From Streptomyces sp. NRRL F-6131 (lineage in GTDB: Bacteria > Actinomycetota > Actinomycetes > Streptomycetales > Streptomycetaceae), in the NCBI GenBank assembly GCA_000719695.1, contig JOHN01000009.1, positions 94,452-158,451 on the forward strand: a stretch of 64,000 bases of DNA, given 5' to 3'. Shown here piece after piece: positions 31,714-40,233 of the stretch. Made by a program: the position numbers and the translations under genes. The notes beneath the pieces are model-generated. The model saw only the letters and a list, made by a program, of their open reading frames with translations. It did no database searches and was not told the DNA's origin. Positions within the stretch are counted from its first letter, which is position 1, and each line of letters begins with the position of its first letter.

Positions 31714-31947
31714 TCAGCCGTCCCCCTCGCCGGGCTCGTCGTCATCGTCGAGCCGCCGGGCCCGGCCGGGCTCGACGGTGGTGGCGTCCCCCTCGTCCCC
31801 CGCGTCCCCCTCGTCCCCCGCGTCCCGCGCGTCCCCCTGCCGACCGCCCTCGCCCGGGCCGGTGTCGCTCCGGTCCGGGGGCCGCGCAGGGTCCGGGTCC
31901 TCGTTCCGCGGGACGCCGCCCGCACCGCCCTGGGGAATCTCGTTCAC
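31714..31947 (-). CDS. Small acidic, intrinsically disordered protein
   Basis: A 77-residue protein from GTG 31947, preceded by GAGGAGAAG, one of the better ribosome binding sites in the window. It is almost entirely Asp, Glu, Gly, Arg and Pro, with a repeated GDAGDEGD segment encoded by 9/18-bp DNA repeats (31784-31837) and an Asp/Glu-rich end. No fold or family is recognisable. A strong terminator follows. The strong signals argue that it is expressed despite its low complexity. Confidence 0.6.
   Translation of the reverse strand: MNEIPQGGAGGVPRNEDPDPARPPDRSDTGPGEGGRQGDARDAGDEGDAGDEGDATTVEPGRARRLDDDDEPGEGDG
31784..31837. repeat. 9/18-bp tandem repeat in the acidic protein gene
   Basis: Two perfect 18-bp copies (31784-31801 and 31802-31819), each made of related 9-bp halves, then two further 9-bp copies. 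They are in frame and encode Gly-Asp-Ala/Glu repeats on the minus strand. Confidence 0.75.
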
Positions 31948-32096
31948 CGTCTTCTCCTCGCCTCGTGCCGGGTGGGAGCACCGCCGACGGCGGGCTTCCG
32001 CCTCGCCGGGCGCGTGCCCGGCCACGTCCGGCGCAATCCCCCGATGCCCCCGCACCGGCCCCGCACCGGCGCCGCTCCCGCCCCGCCGTGGATTTC

Positions 32097-32144
32097 CGGG
32101 AGGCAGGTGTCCCGGGAGGCAGGTGTCCCAGGAGTCAGGTGTCC
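32097..32144 (+). repeat. Three 16-bp tandem repeats upstream of yihY-like gene
   Basis: CGGGAGGCAGGTGTCC occurs twice exactly (32097-32112, 32113-32128) and once with two changes (32129-32144), ending 30 bp before the GTG at 32175. Confidence 0.75.
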
Positions 32145-32174
32145 CGGCCGTGGGTGCGGGGCAGACGCGCCGAC

Positions 32175-33188
32175 GTGAATCCGATCGAACGGGCCCTGCG
32201 CGCACTGGACGGCTTCCAGCAGCGCCGCCGGCCGACGGCCGTGGTCGTCGGCGTCGTGAAGAAGTACGGGGACGACCGGGGCGGCCTGCTCTGCGCCCTG
32301 CTCACCTACTACGGTTTCGTCGCCCTCGTCCCCCTGCTGCTCCTGCTCAGCACCGTCCTCGGCTTCGTCCTGCACGGCCACCCCGACGCCCAGCAGGCCG
32401 TGGTCGACTCCGCGCTCGCCGACTTCCCGATCATCGGCGACCAGCTGCGCCAGAACATCCACACCCTCCAGGGCAGCGGCCTGGCCGTGGCGATCGGCGC
32501 GTTCGGCATGCTGTACGGCGCGCTCGGCGTCACCCAGGTGCTGCAGCACGCGATGGCCGAGATCTGGAACGTGCCCGGGTTCCGGCGCCCCGGGTACTGG
32601 CCGCGGCTGGCCCGCGGCCTGCTGCTGTTCGCCGTACTGGGCATCGGACTGGTGCTGGCCGCGGCCGGTGCCGCGCTGGTCGGCACCACCCTGGGCGGCC
32701 TGCCCGCCCGGATCGGGGCGCTGCTGGTCTCCGCCGTGCTGAACACCGCCCTGTGCCTGGCCTGCTTCCGGGTCCTCACCCCGCACGAGGTGCCCACCCG
32801 GGCGCTGTGGCCCGGCTGCGTCGTCGCCGGTCCGCTGTTCACCGCCCTCCAGGCCTTCGGCTCGCTGCTGATCACCCACCAGCTGCGCCACACCGGCCAG
32901 GTCTACGGCTTCTTCGCCACGGTGATCGGCCTGCTCTCGTGGCTCTACCTGGCCGCGCAGATCACCGTGTACGCGGCCGAGACGGACGTGGTGCTCGCCC
33001 GTCGGCTGTGGCCGCGCAGCCTGCTGCAACCGCCGCTCACCGACGCCGACGAGAAGGTCCTGGCCTCCGTCGCCCGGCAGGAGGAACGCCGCCCGGAGGA
33101 GCACGTCGCCGTGTCCTTCCACGACCCCGACGACGGCCCGACGGACGAGCGGAAGGACGCCGGGGGGAACCCACCGGGCGACGGGTAG
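32175..33188 (+). CDS. YihY/BrkB-family inner membrane protein
   Basis: A 337-residue protein with about six transmembrane segments. It starts with an amphipathic stretch, then DDRGGLLCALLTYYGFVALVPLLLLLST, the hallmark first helix of this family. Later come YGALGVTQVLQHAMAEIWNVPG and a final helix TVIGLLSWLYLAAQITVYAAE followed by a basic loop. The C-terminal 60 residues are charged and probably cytoplasmic. The family was once annotated as ribonuclease BN; its role remains unclear. GTG 32175 was chosen from the frame, although the ribosome binding site is weak. Three 16-bp repeats just upstream may take part in control. Confidence 0.87.
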   Translation: MNPIERALRALDGFQQRRRPTAVVVGVVKKYGDDRGGLLCALLTYYGFVALVPLLLLLSTVLGFVLHGHPDAQQAVVDSALADFPIIGDQLRQNIHTLQGSGLAVAIGAFGMLYGALGVTQVLQHAMAEIWNVPGFRRPGYWPRLARGLLLFAVLGIGLVLAAAGAALVGTTLGGLPARIGALLVSAVLNTALCLACFRVLTPHEVPTRALWPGCVVAGPLFTALQAFGSLLITHQLRHTGQVYGFFATVIGLLSWLYLAAQITVYAAETDVVLARRLWPRSLLQPPLTDADEKVLASVARQEERRPEEHVAVSFHDPDDGPTDERKDAGGNPPGDG

Positions 33189-33217
33189 TCTCCCGCCGCC
33201 GGTCGTCCACCGAGCGG

Positions 33218-34288
33218 CTACCGACCGTCCCGCGAGCGGGGGACGGACCCCGGCGCGGGCCCGCCGGCCTCCGTCACCGAAACCCGCGGCAGGGCGTACG
33301 GGAAGTTGTCCCGCAGATGGGCCACGAGGTGCTCGCGCAGCTGGCAGCGGAGCTCGAACGCGTCCTCGGCGTTCGCCGCCGTGGCCAGCGCACGGACCAC
33401 GATGGTGGTGGGCGTGGTGTCCACCACCTGGAGGGCGCTGCCCTCGCCGTCCCACAGCGGGTGCCCGGAGAGGAAGGCGTCGAACTCCTCCCGCAGCTTC
33501 CCCACCGGGGCGTGGTGGTCGAGGTGGAGCAGCGCCGTGCCGGTGATCCGGCTGGTCCGGCGCGACCAGTTCTCGAACGGACGGCCCACGAAGTACGACA
33601 TCGGCATGACGATCCGCCGCTGGTCCCAGGTCGCGATCACCACCGCGGTCAGCGTGATCTCCTCCACCGTCCCCCACTCCCCGGCCACCACCACGACATC
33701 ACCGATCCGGGCCAGGTCGCCGAAGGCCATCTGGACGCCCGCGAAGACGTTGCCGAGCGTGCTCTGCGCCGCCACCCCCGCCACCAGACCGACCAGCCCG
33801 GCGGAGGCGAGCAGACTCGTCCCGACCCCGCGCACCGCCGGGAAGGTCATCAGGATCGCGCCCAGCGTGGCCAGCGCCACGACCGCCTGGCAGATCCGGC
33901 CCAGCAGGTCGGCCTGCGTCCTGGCCCGACCGGCCCACGCCGGGTCGCGGCGGTGCACCGCGAGCCGCACGGTGCCGTCCACCAGCAGCGCCACCACCCG
34001 GGCCCCCAGCCAGCCCCCGGAGGCGATCGCCAGGATCACCATCAGGTGCCGCAGCGCGTCACGGGCGGCGGGCGGCGCGTCGATCCACGGCTGGGCGCCG
34101 AGCAGCAGCAGGCACGCCGTCAACGCCAGCAACGGGCGCCGGCAGCGGGCCAGCACACCGCGCACACCCGTCGGCCCGCCGTCGGCGCCCGCCCGCCGCG
34201 CCCCCGTGCGCGCGGCCCGGTCCAGGCCGTACGCGAGCAGGACGGCCGCGAACGCCGCCGCCGCCAGTCGTACCAGACTCCACCCCAT
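33218..34288 (-). CDS. MscS-type mechanosensitive ion channel
   Basis: A 356-residue protein. Four hydrophobic segments precede the pore-lining helix (GTSLLASAGLVGLVAGVAAQ), and the conserved QSTLGNVFAGVQMAFGDLAR that follows marks the start of the MscS beta domain. The C-terminal half is the cytoplasmic vestibule. Such channels open on membrane tension and release solutes during hypo-osmotic shock. ATG 34288 is preceded by an AAGGGGAG ribosome binding site; the longer upstream frame runs into the neighbouring promoter and is rejected. Confidence 0.92.
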   Translation of the reverse strand: MGWSLVRLAAAAFAAVLLAYGLDRAARTGARRAGADGGPTGVRGVLARCRRPLLALTACLLLLGAQPWIDAPPAARDALRHLMVILAIASGGWLGARVVALLVDGTVRLAVHRRDPAWAGRARTQADLLGRICQAVVALATLGAILMTFPAVRGVGTSLLASAGLVGLVAGVAAQSTLGNVFAGVQMAFGDLARIGDVVVVAGEWGTVEEITLTAVVIATWDQRRIVMPMSYFVGRPFENWSRRTSRITGTALLHLDHHAPVGKLREEFDAFLSGHPLWDGEGSALQVVDTTPTTIVVRALATAANAEDAFELRCQLREHLVAHLRDNFPYALPRVSVTEAGGPAPGSVPRSRDGR

Positions 34289-34490
34289 GGTCCCGTTCTC
34301 CCCTTCTCTCCCGGTGCCGGTCCCGGGCCGTCGTGCCCGGTCCGCCGCCTCGCCTTTCCCGGCTCGGCCCGGCCACACCTGGCGGCCGTCCGACCGGAGG
34401 TGGCATGGATCCGCCGGACCGGGGCACCCGACCGGCGTAGGCCACCCGAACCGGGCGTACCGGCCCGAACGACGGAAGGGAGAAGGACAC

Positions 34491-34859
34491 ATGAGCGAGG
34501 GCGTCAACCTCTGGCAGTTCCGCGACACTTCCGGCCACACCGCCGGCACCGACCTCATCGGATTCCACGTGGAGGCCGTCGACGGCTCCGTCGGCAAGGT
34601 GGACCGGCTGTCGGAGGTGGTGGGTTCGCAGTACATGGTCGTCGACACCGGCCCGTGGATCTTCGGCCGCCTCGTGCTGCTCCCCGCCGGCACGGTCATC
34701 CGCATCGAGATCGCCGAGCAGAAGGTCTACGTCGACCGGACCAAGGACGACATCAAGAACAGCCCCACCCTGGGCGCGAGCGACTCCGACCAGGGACCGG
34801 ACTTCCAGGACCGCTACGCCCTCTACTACGAGCCCTTCTACGGCGGCCGGCGTTTCTGA
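34491..34859 (+). CDS. PRC-barrel domain protein
   Basis: A 122-residue soluble protein with AGGGAGAAGG shortly before ATG 34491. The PRC-barrel core spans about residues 15-80: LIGFHVEAVDGSVGKVD, YMVVDTGPWIFGR and LLPAGTVIRIEIAEQKVYVD. A tail with DQGPDFQDRYALYYEPFYG follows. PRC-barrels occur in RNA maturation and photosynthetic reaction-centre proteins; this short actinobacterial form has no established role. It is divergent from the MscS gene, which may point to a stress link. Confidence 0.87.
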   Translation: MSEGVNLWQFRDTSGHTAGTDLIGFHVEAVDGSVGKVDRLSEVVGSQYMVVDTGPWIFGRLVLLPAGTVIRIEIAEQKVYVDRTKDDIKNSPTLGASDSDQGPDFQDRYALYYEPFYGGRRF

Positions 34860-34880
34860 GCCGCGCACGGGCGCACTGAT

Positions 34881-34910
34881 CGGCCCCGGGCCCGTGGAGG
34901 CCCGGGGCCG
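34881..34910. terminator. Bidirectional terminator
   Basis: CGGCCCCGGGCC and GGCCCGGGGCCG form a perfect 12-bp stem with a CGTGGA loop, in the 54-bp gap between convergent genes. Confidence 0.7.
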
Positions 34911-34913
34911 GCC

Positions 34914-35747
34914 TCACGGGCCCCCCGCGCTCCCGCGCCGACCGAGCCTCCGGACGTCCGCCACCGCCTCACGCACGTCCGGGTGCGGGTCGTCGGCGAG
35001 GGAAGCCAGCAGTTCGGCGACCCCGGGTGTGCGCCAGTCGCCGATCGCCCACGCCAAGTACGCCCGGACGCCGGCGTCGGGATGGGCGGCGAGGTGGGCG
35101 AGTTCGGCGATCGGCCCCCGCCCGCGCCGCAGCATCCTGAAGCAGTCCAGGGCCTCCCGCAGCTCGGCCGGGTCGCCCGGGTCGCCGGCGGCCGCGATCC
35201 GGGCGAGCAGCACGCCGGTCGGCGGCGGCGGGCCGTCCAGCGGATGCGCGAGTCGCTCGCGCAGCCGCCGCGCCCCGTACCCGCCGCGCACCCGGCACCC
35301 GAAGCAGGTGCAGGGCCGGGTGCCGTGCGCGTCGGGCCGGTACCGCCACCCCACCACCCGCGGTGCGGCGCGGACCCGGTGCACCTCCCCCGCCCCGATC
35401 CCCCGGGGCACGAACACCTCCCACCCGCGCGGGTCGTCCAGGGCCGCGATCCGGCGCACCGCCTCCGCCGCGGGGACGGTGGCCTCGGCACCGCGCACCC
35501 CGTCCCAGTAGGGCCCGACCAGCACCGGCTGGGCGTCGTCCAGCCGGACGTGCACGGCCACCCGCCCGCCCCGCCGGTCGAACCGGCCCAGCTCGCGCAT
35601 CCACTGGTGGGTGAGCGTGTACGACGGCAGGACCGGGAAGCAGTACACCCCGCGCGCGCCGTCCTGGCCGTGACTGGCCGCACGGATCCCGGCCCGCCGG
35701 ATGCGCGCCGCGTTCGCCGCGGCCGTCAGGTGCACGAACATCGCCAT
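34914..35747 (-). CDS. HEAT-repeat protein with unknown N-terminal domain
   Basis: A 277-residue protein. The first 160 residues (FVHLTAAANAARIRRAGIRA, then GVYCFPVLPSYTLTHQWMREL) form a compact domain. Its opening, with a hydrophobic strand and then His-Leu-Thr and a helix ending in Gly-Ile, resembles the start of ADP-ribosyltransferase/phosphotransferase-like folds, but no catalytic set can be confirmed. A CTCFGC motif near residue 150 could bind metal. The C-terminal 100 residues contain HEAT-type helical pairs (HPDAGVRAYLAWAIGDW and DPHPDVREAVADVRRLG). ATG 35747 lacks a clear ribosome binding site, and ATG 35741 is equally possible. Confidence 0.78.
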   Translation of the reverse strand: MAMFVHLTAAANAARIRRAGIRAASHGQDGARGVYCFPVLPSYTLTHQWMRELGRFDRRGGRVAVHVRLDDAQPVLVGPYWDGVRGAEATVPAAEAVRRIAALDDPRGWEVFVPRGIGAGEVHRVRAAPRVVGWRYRPDAHGTRPCTCFGCRVRGGYGARRLRERLAHPLDGPPPPTGVLLARIAAAGDPGDPAELREALDCFRMLRRGRGPIAELAHLAAHPDAGVRAYLAWAIGDWRTPGVAELLASLADDPHPDVREAVADVRRLGRRGSAGGP

Positions 35748-35839
35748 GGCTCGGCATGTTAGGCGATCGGTTCCTCGAACTCCCGGGAATTAACCGGCAG
35801 TCCTCGCCCGGCTGTTCGTGCCCGGCGGAGGTGGCGGAC

Positions 35840-36778
35840 TCACCGTCCGGTCCGGGCGTGCAGGGCCGCGGTGAGCCAGCTGAACACCGGCGCCAGGCTC
35901 GGGGGGACGGGCCACCCGTTGACGACGGCGAGCAGGTGCCAGTAGCGCTCGGTGCGGGGGTCGCCGGCGATCTCCAGCCGGGTCAGCAGCCAGCGGCGCA
36001 GATCCGCGTCGTCCGGGCGGCCGAAGGTCTGCGCATAGCGGGCGGTCAGGGCGTCGAGGACGGGGTCGGCCCCGGGCGAGGCGGGGTCGGTTCCGGCGTC
36101 GAGCGCACGGCCGACGGTGTCGCGGACGGTCTCGGTGAGGTCGTGGTGCAGGCCGGTGTCGTCGCCGCGGGCGCGTTCGGCGGCCTGGTACTCGGCCATG
36201 CGCCGGACGGCGGCGCGGAAGTCGGGGTCCTGGGTGAGGTCGGCGAGTTCGACCCAGGCCTCGACCTGCTCGGGTTCGGGGTCGTCCGGCAGTTCGGGCA
36301 CGGCGGTGCGCAGCATGTCGACGAAGTCGGCGTTGGCGTCCAGCCCGCCGAAGGTGTCGTCGACGAAGTCGGTGATCAGGCGCCGGCGTTCGTCGTCGGA
36401 GCGCTTGGCAAGCTTGTGCATGAGGTCCATCTCCTCCGGGGTGGAACCCCGCTCGGCCACCGCGCGCAGCACGGCGCGCCGCAGGCGCAGGGTTCGGATC
36501 TGTACGTCCAGGGCGTCGGCGTGCGCGGCGGCGACCTCGGGCACCGAGACCTTGCGGTCCAGGACCTGCCGCACGAGGGCGAGGTCGAGTCCCAGGTCAC
36601 GCAGGGTGCGGACCAGGTCCAGGCGCGCGAGTGCGCCGGTGTCGTAGAGCCGGTAGCCGGCCGGACTGCGGTCGGTCGGCGGCACGATCCCGGTGTCGGA
36701 GTAGAACCGGATGGTCTTGACCGTGAGCCCGGTCCGCCGGGCCAGGTCACCGATGGTGAAGAGCGTTTCGCCGTCCAT
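35840..36778 (-). CDS. MerR-family transcriptional regulator
   Basis: A 312-residue regulator. The N-terminal winged helix-turn-helix (FTIGDLARRTGLTVKTIRFY, then AGYRLYDTGALARLDLVRTL) is typical of MerR proteins, followed by the coiled dimerisation helix. The last 190 residues are an uncharacterised helical, ligand-type domain. The start codon lies 6-7 nt after a -10-like box in a promoter with a 19-bp spacer centred on a palindrome, so it probably controls itself and its mRNA may be leaderless. The gene stands alone; no target transporter is next to it. Confidence 0.9.
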   Translation of the reverse strand: MDGETLFTIGDLARRTGLTVKTIRFYSDTGIVPPTDRSPAGYRLYDTGALARLDLVRTLRDLGLDLALVRQVLDRKVSVPEVAAAHADALDVQIRTLRLRRAVLRAVAERGSTPEEMDLMHKLAKRSDDERRRLITDFVDDTFGGLDANADFVDMLRTAVPELPDDPEPEQVEAWVELADLTQDPDFRAAVRRMAEYQAAERARGDDTGLHHDLTETVRDTVGRALDAGTDPASPGADPVLDALTARYAQTFGRPDDADLRRWLLTRLEIAGDPRTERYWHLLAVVNGWPVPPSLAPVFSWLTAALHARTGR

Positions 36779-36784
36779 GCCTGT

Positions 36785-36815
36785 ACTCTCCCGCCTCCCC
36801 CTGGGGGAGACTCAA
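36785..36815 (-). promoter_or_regulatory. MerR-type promoter/operator, probable autoregulation
   Basis: On the minus strand TTGAGT (36815-36810) and GAGAGT (36790-36785) are 19 bp apart. The spacer begins with the perfect 15-bp palindrome at 36795-36809 (CTCCCCC and GGGGGAG arms). A stretched spacer with a central dyad is the hallmark of MerR-activated promoters. The predicted transcript start coincides with the ATG at 36778. Confidence 0.65.
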
Positions 36816-36904
36816 GCCCGCGCCCTCCCCCGCCGTCCCCGCCTTCCCGCCGCTGCGCCGGTACGTCGGTACGCCGCAGCACGAACCGCGCCACCGACCG
36901 GCGG

Positions 36905-37963
36905 TCAGGCCGGGGGCTGCGGCGGCGGGTTGTCGAGGAGGAGGTCGTGCCCCACGTCGGTGACGGTGTGGCGGACCTGCTTGCCCTCCCGGCGGGTGGC
37001 GATCAGGCCGGCCGTGCGCAGGGCGGCGGCGTGGGCGGAGGCGGAGGGCGGGGTGACGCCGAGCCGTTGGGCGAGCTCGGTGGTGGAGCAGTCGCTGCCG
37101 GCGACGGCGCGCAGGACGCGGGCCCGGGCGGGGCCGAGCACGGCGGCCAGGCCGTCGGCGGCCGGAGTGCGGGTCGCGGTTGTGCGGCTCGCCGTTGCGT
37201 GGTTCGCGGTCGTGCGGCTCGCGGCTGTGCGGGTCGCGGGCGGGGCGGCCGGGGCGGCGATCGGGTGCAGCAGCAGGCTCTGGCGGTTCGGCCCGGCCAG
37301 CAGGCCGATGCTCCGCTCGACGAAGTAGTTGGGCCGGAGTTCCAGGCCCCGGCCGCCGAGTTCGAAGGAGCCCTCCAGTTCGCCGAGGGTGCACTCCAGC
37401 ACTCCCTCGTCCCGCCAGACGGCCTTCGGATGGAGCGAGTCGAGCATTCCGCCAATCCCGGAGCGGGCTGCGGTGCGGGCCCGGGCGGCGATGTCGGCCT
37501 CGAGGGCGCGGCGTATGTCGGGCCAGTCCGGGGCGAGGCAGGACCGGAACAGCGCCCAGGCACCGTCGCTGACCTCCCGCAGGCCGCGGCTGCCGTCCTC
37601 CCGCAACCGGGCCAGGGCCGCCGGGACTTCCTGACCGCTGCCGAACCCGGCGACCCCCTCCTCCACGGTCTGCTGCGGGACGGAGAGGAGCGCGTCGAGC
37701 TCGTCGGCCAGCTGCCGGCGGACGGCGTCGAGGTCCGCCACCATGAAGTCGGGGACACCGACCGGGCTCGCGTTGACCACCTCCAGGAAGCGCACGGCCC
37801 GCCGGGGCACGTGGCGGCGGACGTCCCGCCACCAACGCTCGCTGCGCGACCCGCTGCCCTGGTGCACACCCGACCGGGCCGTGCCGGCCATCAGGTGGTC
37901 GAGCGGGGATATGACGAACCGGGTCCTCGCGAGGTCCGCGACCCCGAACCTCAGTGCGATCAC
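36905..37963 (-). CDS. ArsR-family winged-helix regulator (DUF5937-type)
   Basis: A 352-residue regulator of the kind common in streptomycetes. A long N-terminal domain (FGVADLARTRFVISPLDHL, then FYV-type strands ending FVERSIGLLAGPNRQSLLLHP) precedes a C-terminal ArsR-like winged helix (about 275-345: RARVLRAVAGSDCSTTELAQ, LGVTPPSASAHAAALR). A low-complexity Ala/Thr/Arg linker, encoded by short DNA repeats around 37165-37250, joins them. GTG 37963 has GGAGGAAGG directly upstream. No metal-binding cysteines of the classical ArsR site are evident, so the signal is unknown. Confidence 0.85.
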   Translation of the reverse strand: MIALRFGVADLARTRFVISPLDHLMAGTARSGVHQGSGSRSERWWRDVRRHVPRRAVRFLEVVNASPVGVPDFMVADLDAVRRQLADELDALLSVPQQTVEEGVAGFGSGQEVPAALARLREDGSRGLREVSDGAWALFRSCLAPDWPDIRRALEADIAARARTAARSGIGGMLDSLHPKAVWRDEGVLECTLGELEGSFELGGRGLELRPNYFVERSIGLLAGPNRQSLLLHPIAAPAAPPATRTAASRTTANHATASRTTATRTPAADGLAAVLGPARARVLRAVAGSDCSTTELAQRLGVTPPSASAHAAALRTAGLIATRREGKQVRHTVTDVGHDLLLDNPPPQPPA

Positions 37964-38014
37964 GAACCTTCCTCCGGCTCCCCGCAGCAGTCCTGACCTG
38001 CCGCGTTGTTGACT

Positions 38015-38033
38015 ATTAGGCCCAGAGGCTAAT
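38015..38033. promoter_or_regulatory. ATTAG-N9-CTAAT dyad upstream of ArsR-type gene
   Basis: ATTAG (38015-38019) and CTAAT (38029-38033) form an AT-rich inverted repeat, 52-70 bp upstream of the regulator start, standing out in very GC-rich sequence. It is a candidate autoregulatory operator. Confidence 0.4.
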
Positions 38034-38092
38034 GCATGGCCGTCCGACCGCACCCGTTGGCATGATCTCTCTCGCCGGCGCGACCGAGACCC

Positions 38093-38130
38093 GCTCCGGC
38101 CCCCACCACGAGGGGAGTGGGGGCCGGAGC
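38093..38130 (-). terminator. Strong terminator hairpin
   Basis: A perfect 14-bp stem (38093-38106 with 38117-38130) and 10-nt loop lies 115 nt downstream of the minus-strand gene ending at 38245. Confidence 0.7.
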
Positions 38131-38244
38131 ACGATCCCCGCCCGGGCGTCCACGGACCCGGACGGGCCGTCCGTGTCCACGACGCGAACGACCCCGCGAC
38201 CGGTGGGCCGACGGCGCGGCCGGCCCCCCACGGGGTCGGGAGCG

Positions 38245-39168
38245 CTACCGGCGGGTCTCCGCCTGGGCACGGAACTGGCGCGCGTGGTCCGCGGTCTTGG
38301 CGAGATCGAGCCCGGTCGAACCGGAGCCGTCGCTGAAGGTCACATAGGTGTTCCCGTCCAACCACGCACACGTGGGGGCGTTGAACACGTCGCCGGCGAC
38401 CGCGTCCGACTTGTCGATCTTCGTGATGACGACCTTGCACTTCATGACACCGCCCAGCGGTCCCGGGTCCGCGTCCTTGACCTCACCATGGGTCACCTTC
38501 ATGCCCGGCACCTGCGTCGAGCCGTCGTTCATGTCGGCCTGCGCGTCCGCGCGGTCCTCCTCGGAGAACGGGACGTCGCTCTCGACCGCGACGACCAGGA
38601 CGTGGTTCTCCCCGAACGAACCGCCCTTGTAGGAAGTCACGAGGACGTGCTTGTTCGGGTCGCCCTCCGTCACGGCCCCGGTCTGGCGCCGCATCATCGC
38701 GACCTCGGGGGCGCTGTCGTCACGCTTCATCCCGAGGAAGGTGTCGGGCAGCTTGATGCGGCCCATCGGCTGGTTCCCCGCGCCCGGCGCCCGACTGCTC
38801 GGTCCCCCACCGGCACTCGCATCCTCACCGGCACCGGCACTGGCGTCGCCGCCCGCCGGTGCGGCCCCGCCTGCCGCCGGAGCCGCCGCAGCACCCGCCG
38901 GCGCCGTCTCGGGGGCCGTGTCGTCCCCCGCCCTCGTCACGGCGAACGCCGCACCCGCCAGGACGATCGCACCCACGACCCCCAGCGCGATCCACCGCCC
39001 GGCTCGGGAGGACCGTGCCGGTGCCGGCCGGCTCCACCCCGCCGGTGGTGGTCCGTAGGCGGGCGCCGACGCGTCGTGGCCGGGCGGATACGGAGGCGGT
39101 GGCGGAACGCTCCCACCGGCCGGCTGATCGGGGGCGGGTATCGGTAAACCGGACTGCGGCTCGGCCAT
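38245..39168 (-). CDS. Membrane-anchored protein with Pro-rich N-terminus
   Basis: A 307-residue protein. A Pro/Gly/Ala-rich cytoplasmic N-terminus of about 75 residues is followed by a single membrane helix (WIALGVVGAIVLAGAAFAV), a low-complexity Ala/Gly/Ser linker, and a C-terminal extracytoplasmic domain of about 170 residues containing two Cys (MKCKVV and PTCAWLDG) that could form a disulfide. This layout is common in streptomycete proteins of unknown function. ATG 39168 has GGGAG 7 nt upstream. No enzymatic motif is visible. Confidence 0.82.
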   Translation of the reverse strand: MAEPQSGLPIPAPDQPAGGSVPPPPPYPPGHDASAPAYGPPPAGWSRPAPARSSRAGRWIALGVVGAIVLAGAAFAVTRAGDDTAPETAPAGAAAAPAAGGAAPAGGDASAGAGEDASAGGGPSSRAPGAGNQPMGRIKLPDTFLGMKRDDSAPEVAMMRRQTGAVTEGDPNKHVLVTSYKGGSFGENHVLVVAVESDVPFSEEDRADAQADMNDGSTQVPGMKVTHGEVKDADPGPLGGVMKCKVVITKIDKSDAVAGDVFNAPTCAWLDGNTYVTFSDGSGSTGLDLAKTADHARQFRAQAETRR

Positions 39169-39396
39169 CTGCGAACTCCCGGACGACGAGTGACGATGGT
39201 GTGGACGATCTGTCGTCCAGGAAGGAATATGCCTGAGCGCGATAGCCGTGCCAAGCACGGACGATCACTGTTTCAGATCTGTAGCACGCACGTGCGGCAC
39301 GCCGTCCGCTCCCGCCCCCGCGCTGCGGGCCCCCGGGGAGGGGCGTCGGGCGGCGGGCAGTAGGTTGGGCCAGGTCAGACGACCTCCTGGAGAGCC

Positions 39397-40233
39397 ATGG
39401 CCGCCACCAAGCCCCGAGTCCTGTACGTCACCGACCTCACCTACCCCGCACGCGGGCGCCGGTACTGCGACGAGGACATCGCGCTCTCCGCCCGCCTGCG
39501 CGCGGACTTCGACATCGCCCTGTGCCACCCGCTGGACGCGGCCGCACTGATGGACGCCTTCGACCTGGTCGTGGTCCGCAACAGCGGGCCGGTGCTGCAC
39601 TACCAGGCCCAGTACGACGCCTTCCGGGCCGCGGCGCTCCGGTCGGGCACCCGCGTCTACAACCAGCTGCGCGGCAAGGCCGACATGGCGGGCAAGCGGT
39701 ACCTGCTCGAACTCACCGCCGCCGGCTACCCCGTCATCCCCACCGTCGACCGGGCCGAGGACCTCGCCCGACTGCCCGAGGTCCCCGAGTACGTGGTCAA
39801 GCCCGAGCAGGGCGCGGACTCCATCGGCCTGGCGTTCGTCCCCCGCGAGAAGCTCGCCGACCTCGCGTTCGGCGGCGTCCTCGTCCAGCCGCGGATCCCC
39901 TTCACCTACGAGGTCTCCTTCTACTTCGTCGACCGCGCCTTCCAGTACGCCCTCTACGCCCCGGACCCCGAACGGCGCTGGCAGCTGGAGCGTTACCACC
40001 CCTCGGACGCCGACCTCGCGTTCGCCCACCGCTTCGTCGACTGGAACGACATCGACCACGGCATCCAGCGCGTCGACGCCTGCCGCACCCCCGAGGGCGA
40101 CCTCCTCCTGGTCGAACTGGAGGACCTCAACCCCTACCTCTCCCTCGACCTCCTGGACGACACCACCCGCGCCGCCTTCACCACCGCCCTCACCACCTCC
40201 CTCCACGCCCTGCTGTCCACCGCCCGCCCCTGA
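39397..40233 (+). CDS. ATP-grasp domain protein
   Basis: A 278-residue soluble protein with the ATP-grasp arrangement: KADMAGKRYLLELTAAGYPVIPTV, then YVVKPEQGADSIGLAF (the phosphate-gripping strand and loop), then GVLVQPRIPFTYEVSFYFVDR and the metal-binding end LLLVELEDLNPYLSLD. It resembles peptide- or amide-ligase type ATP-grasp enzymes that join a carboxylate to an amine through an acyl-phosphate. No precursor peptide or partner is evident beside it, so the substrate is unknown. GGAGAG lies shortly before the ATG. Confidence 0.82.
   Translation: MAATKPRVLYVTDLTYPARGRRYCDEDIALSARLRADFDIALCHPLDAAALMDAFDLVVVRNSGPVLHYQAQYDAFRAAALRSGTRVYNQLRGKADMAGKRYLLELTAAGYPVIPTVDRAEDLARLPEVPEYVVKPEQGADSIGLAFVPREKLADLAFGGVLVQPRIPFTYEVSFYFVDRAFQYALYAPDPERRWQLERYHPSDADLAFAHRFVDWNDIDHGIQRVDACRTPEGDLLLVELEDLNPYLSLDLLDDTTRAAFTTALTTSLHALLSTARP

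Noticed and set aside
31944..33677. Minus-strand frame of 577 codons across the yihY-like gene.
   Set aside because: It is antisense to a clear membrane protein and shows only low-complexity sequence.
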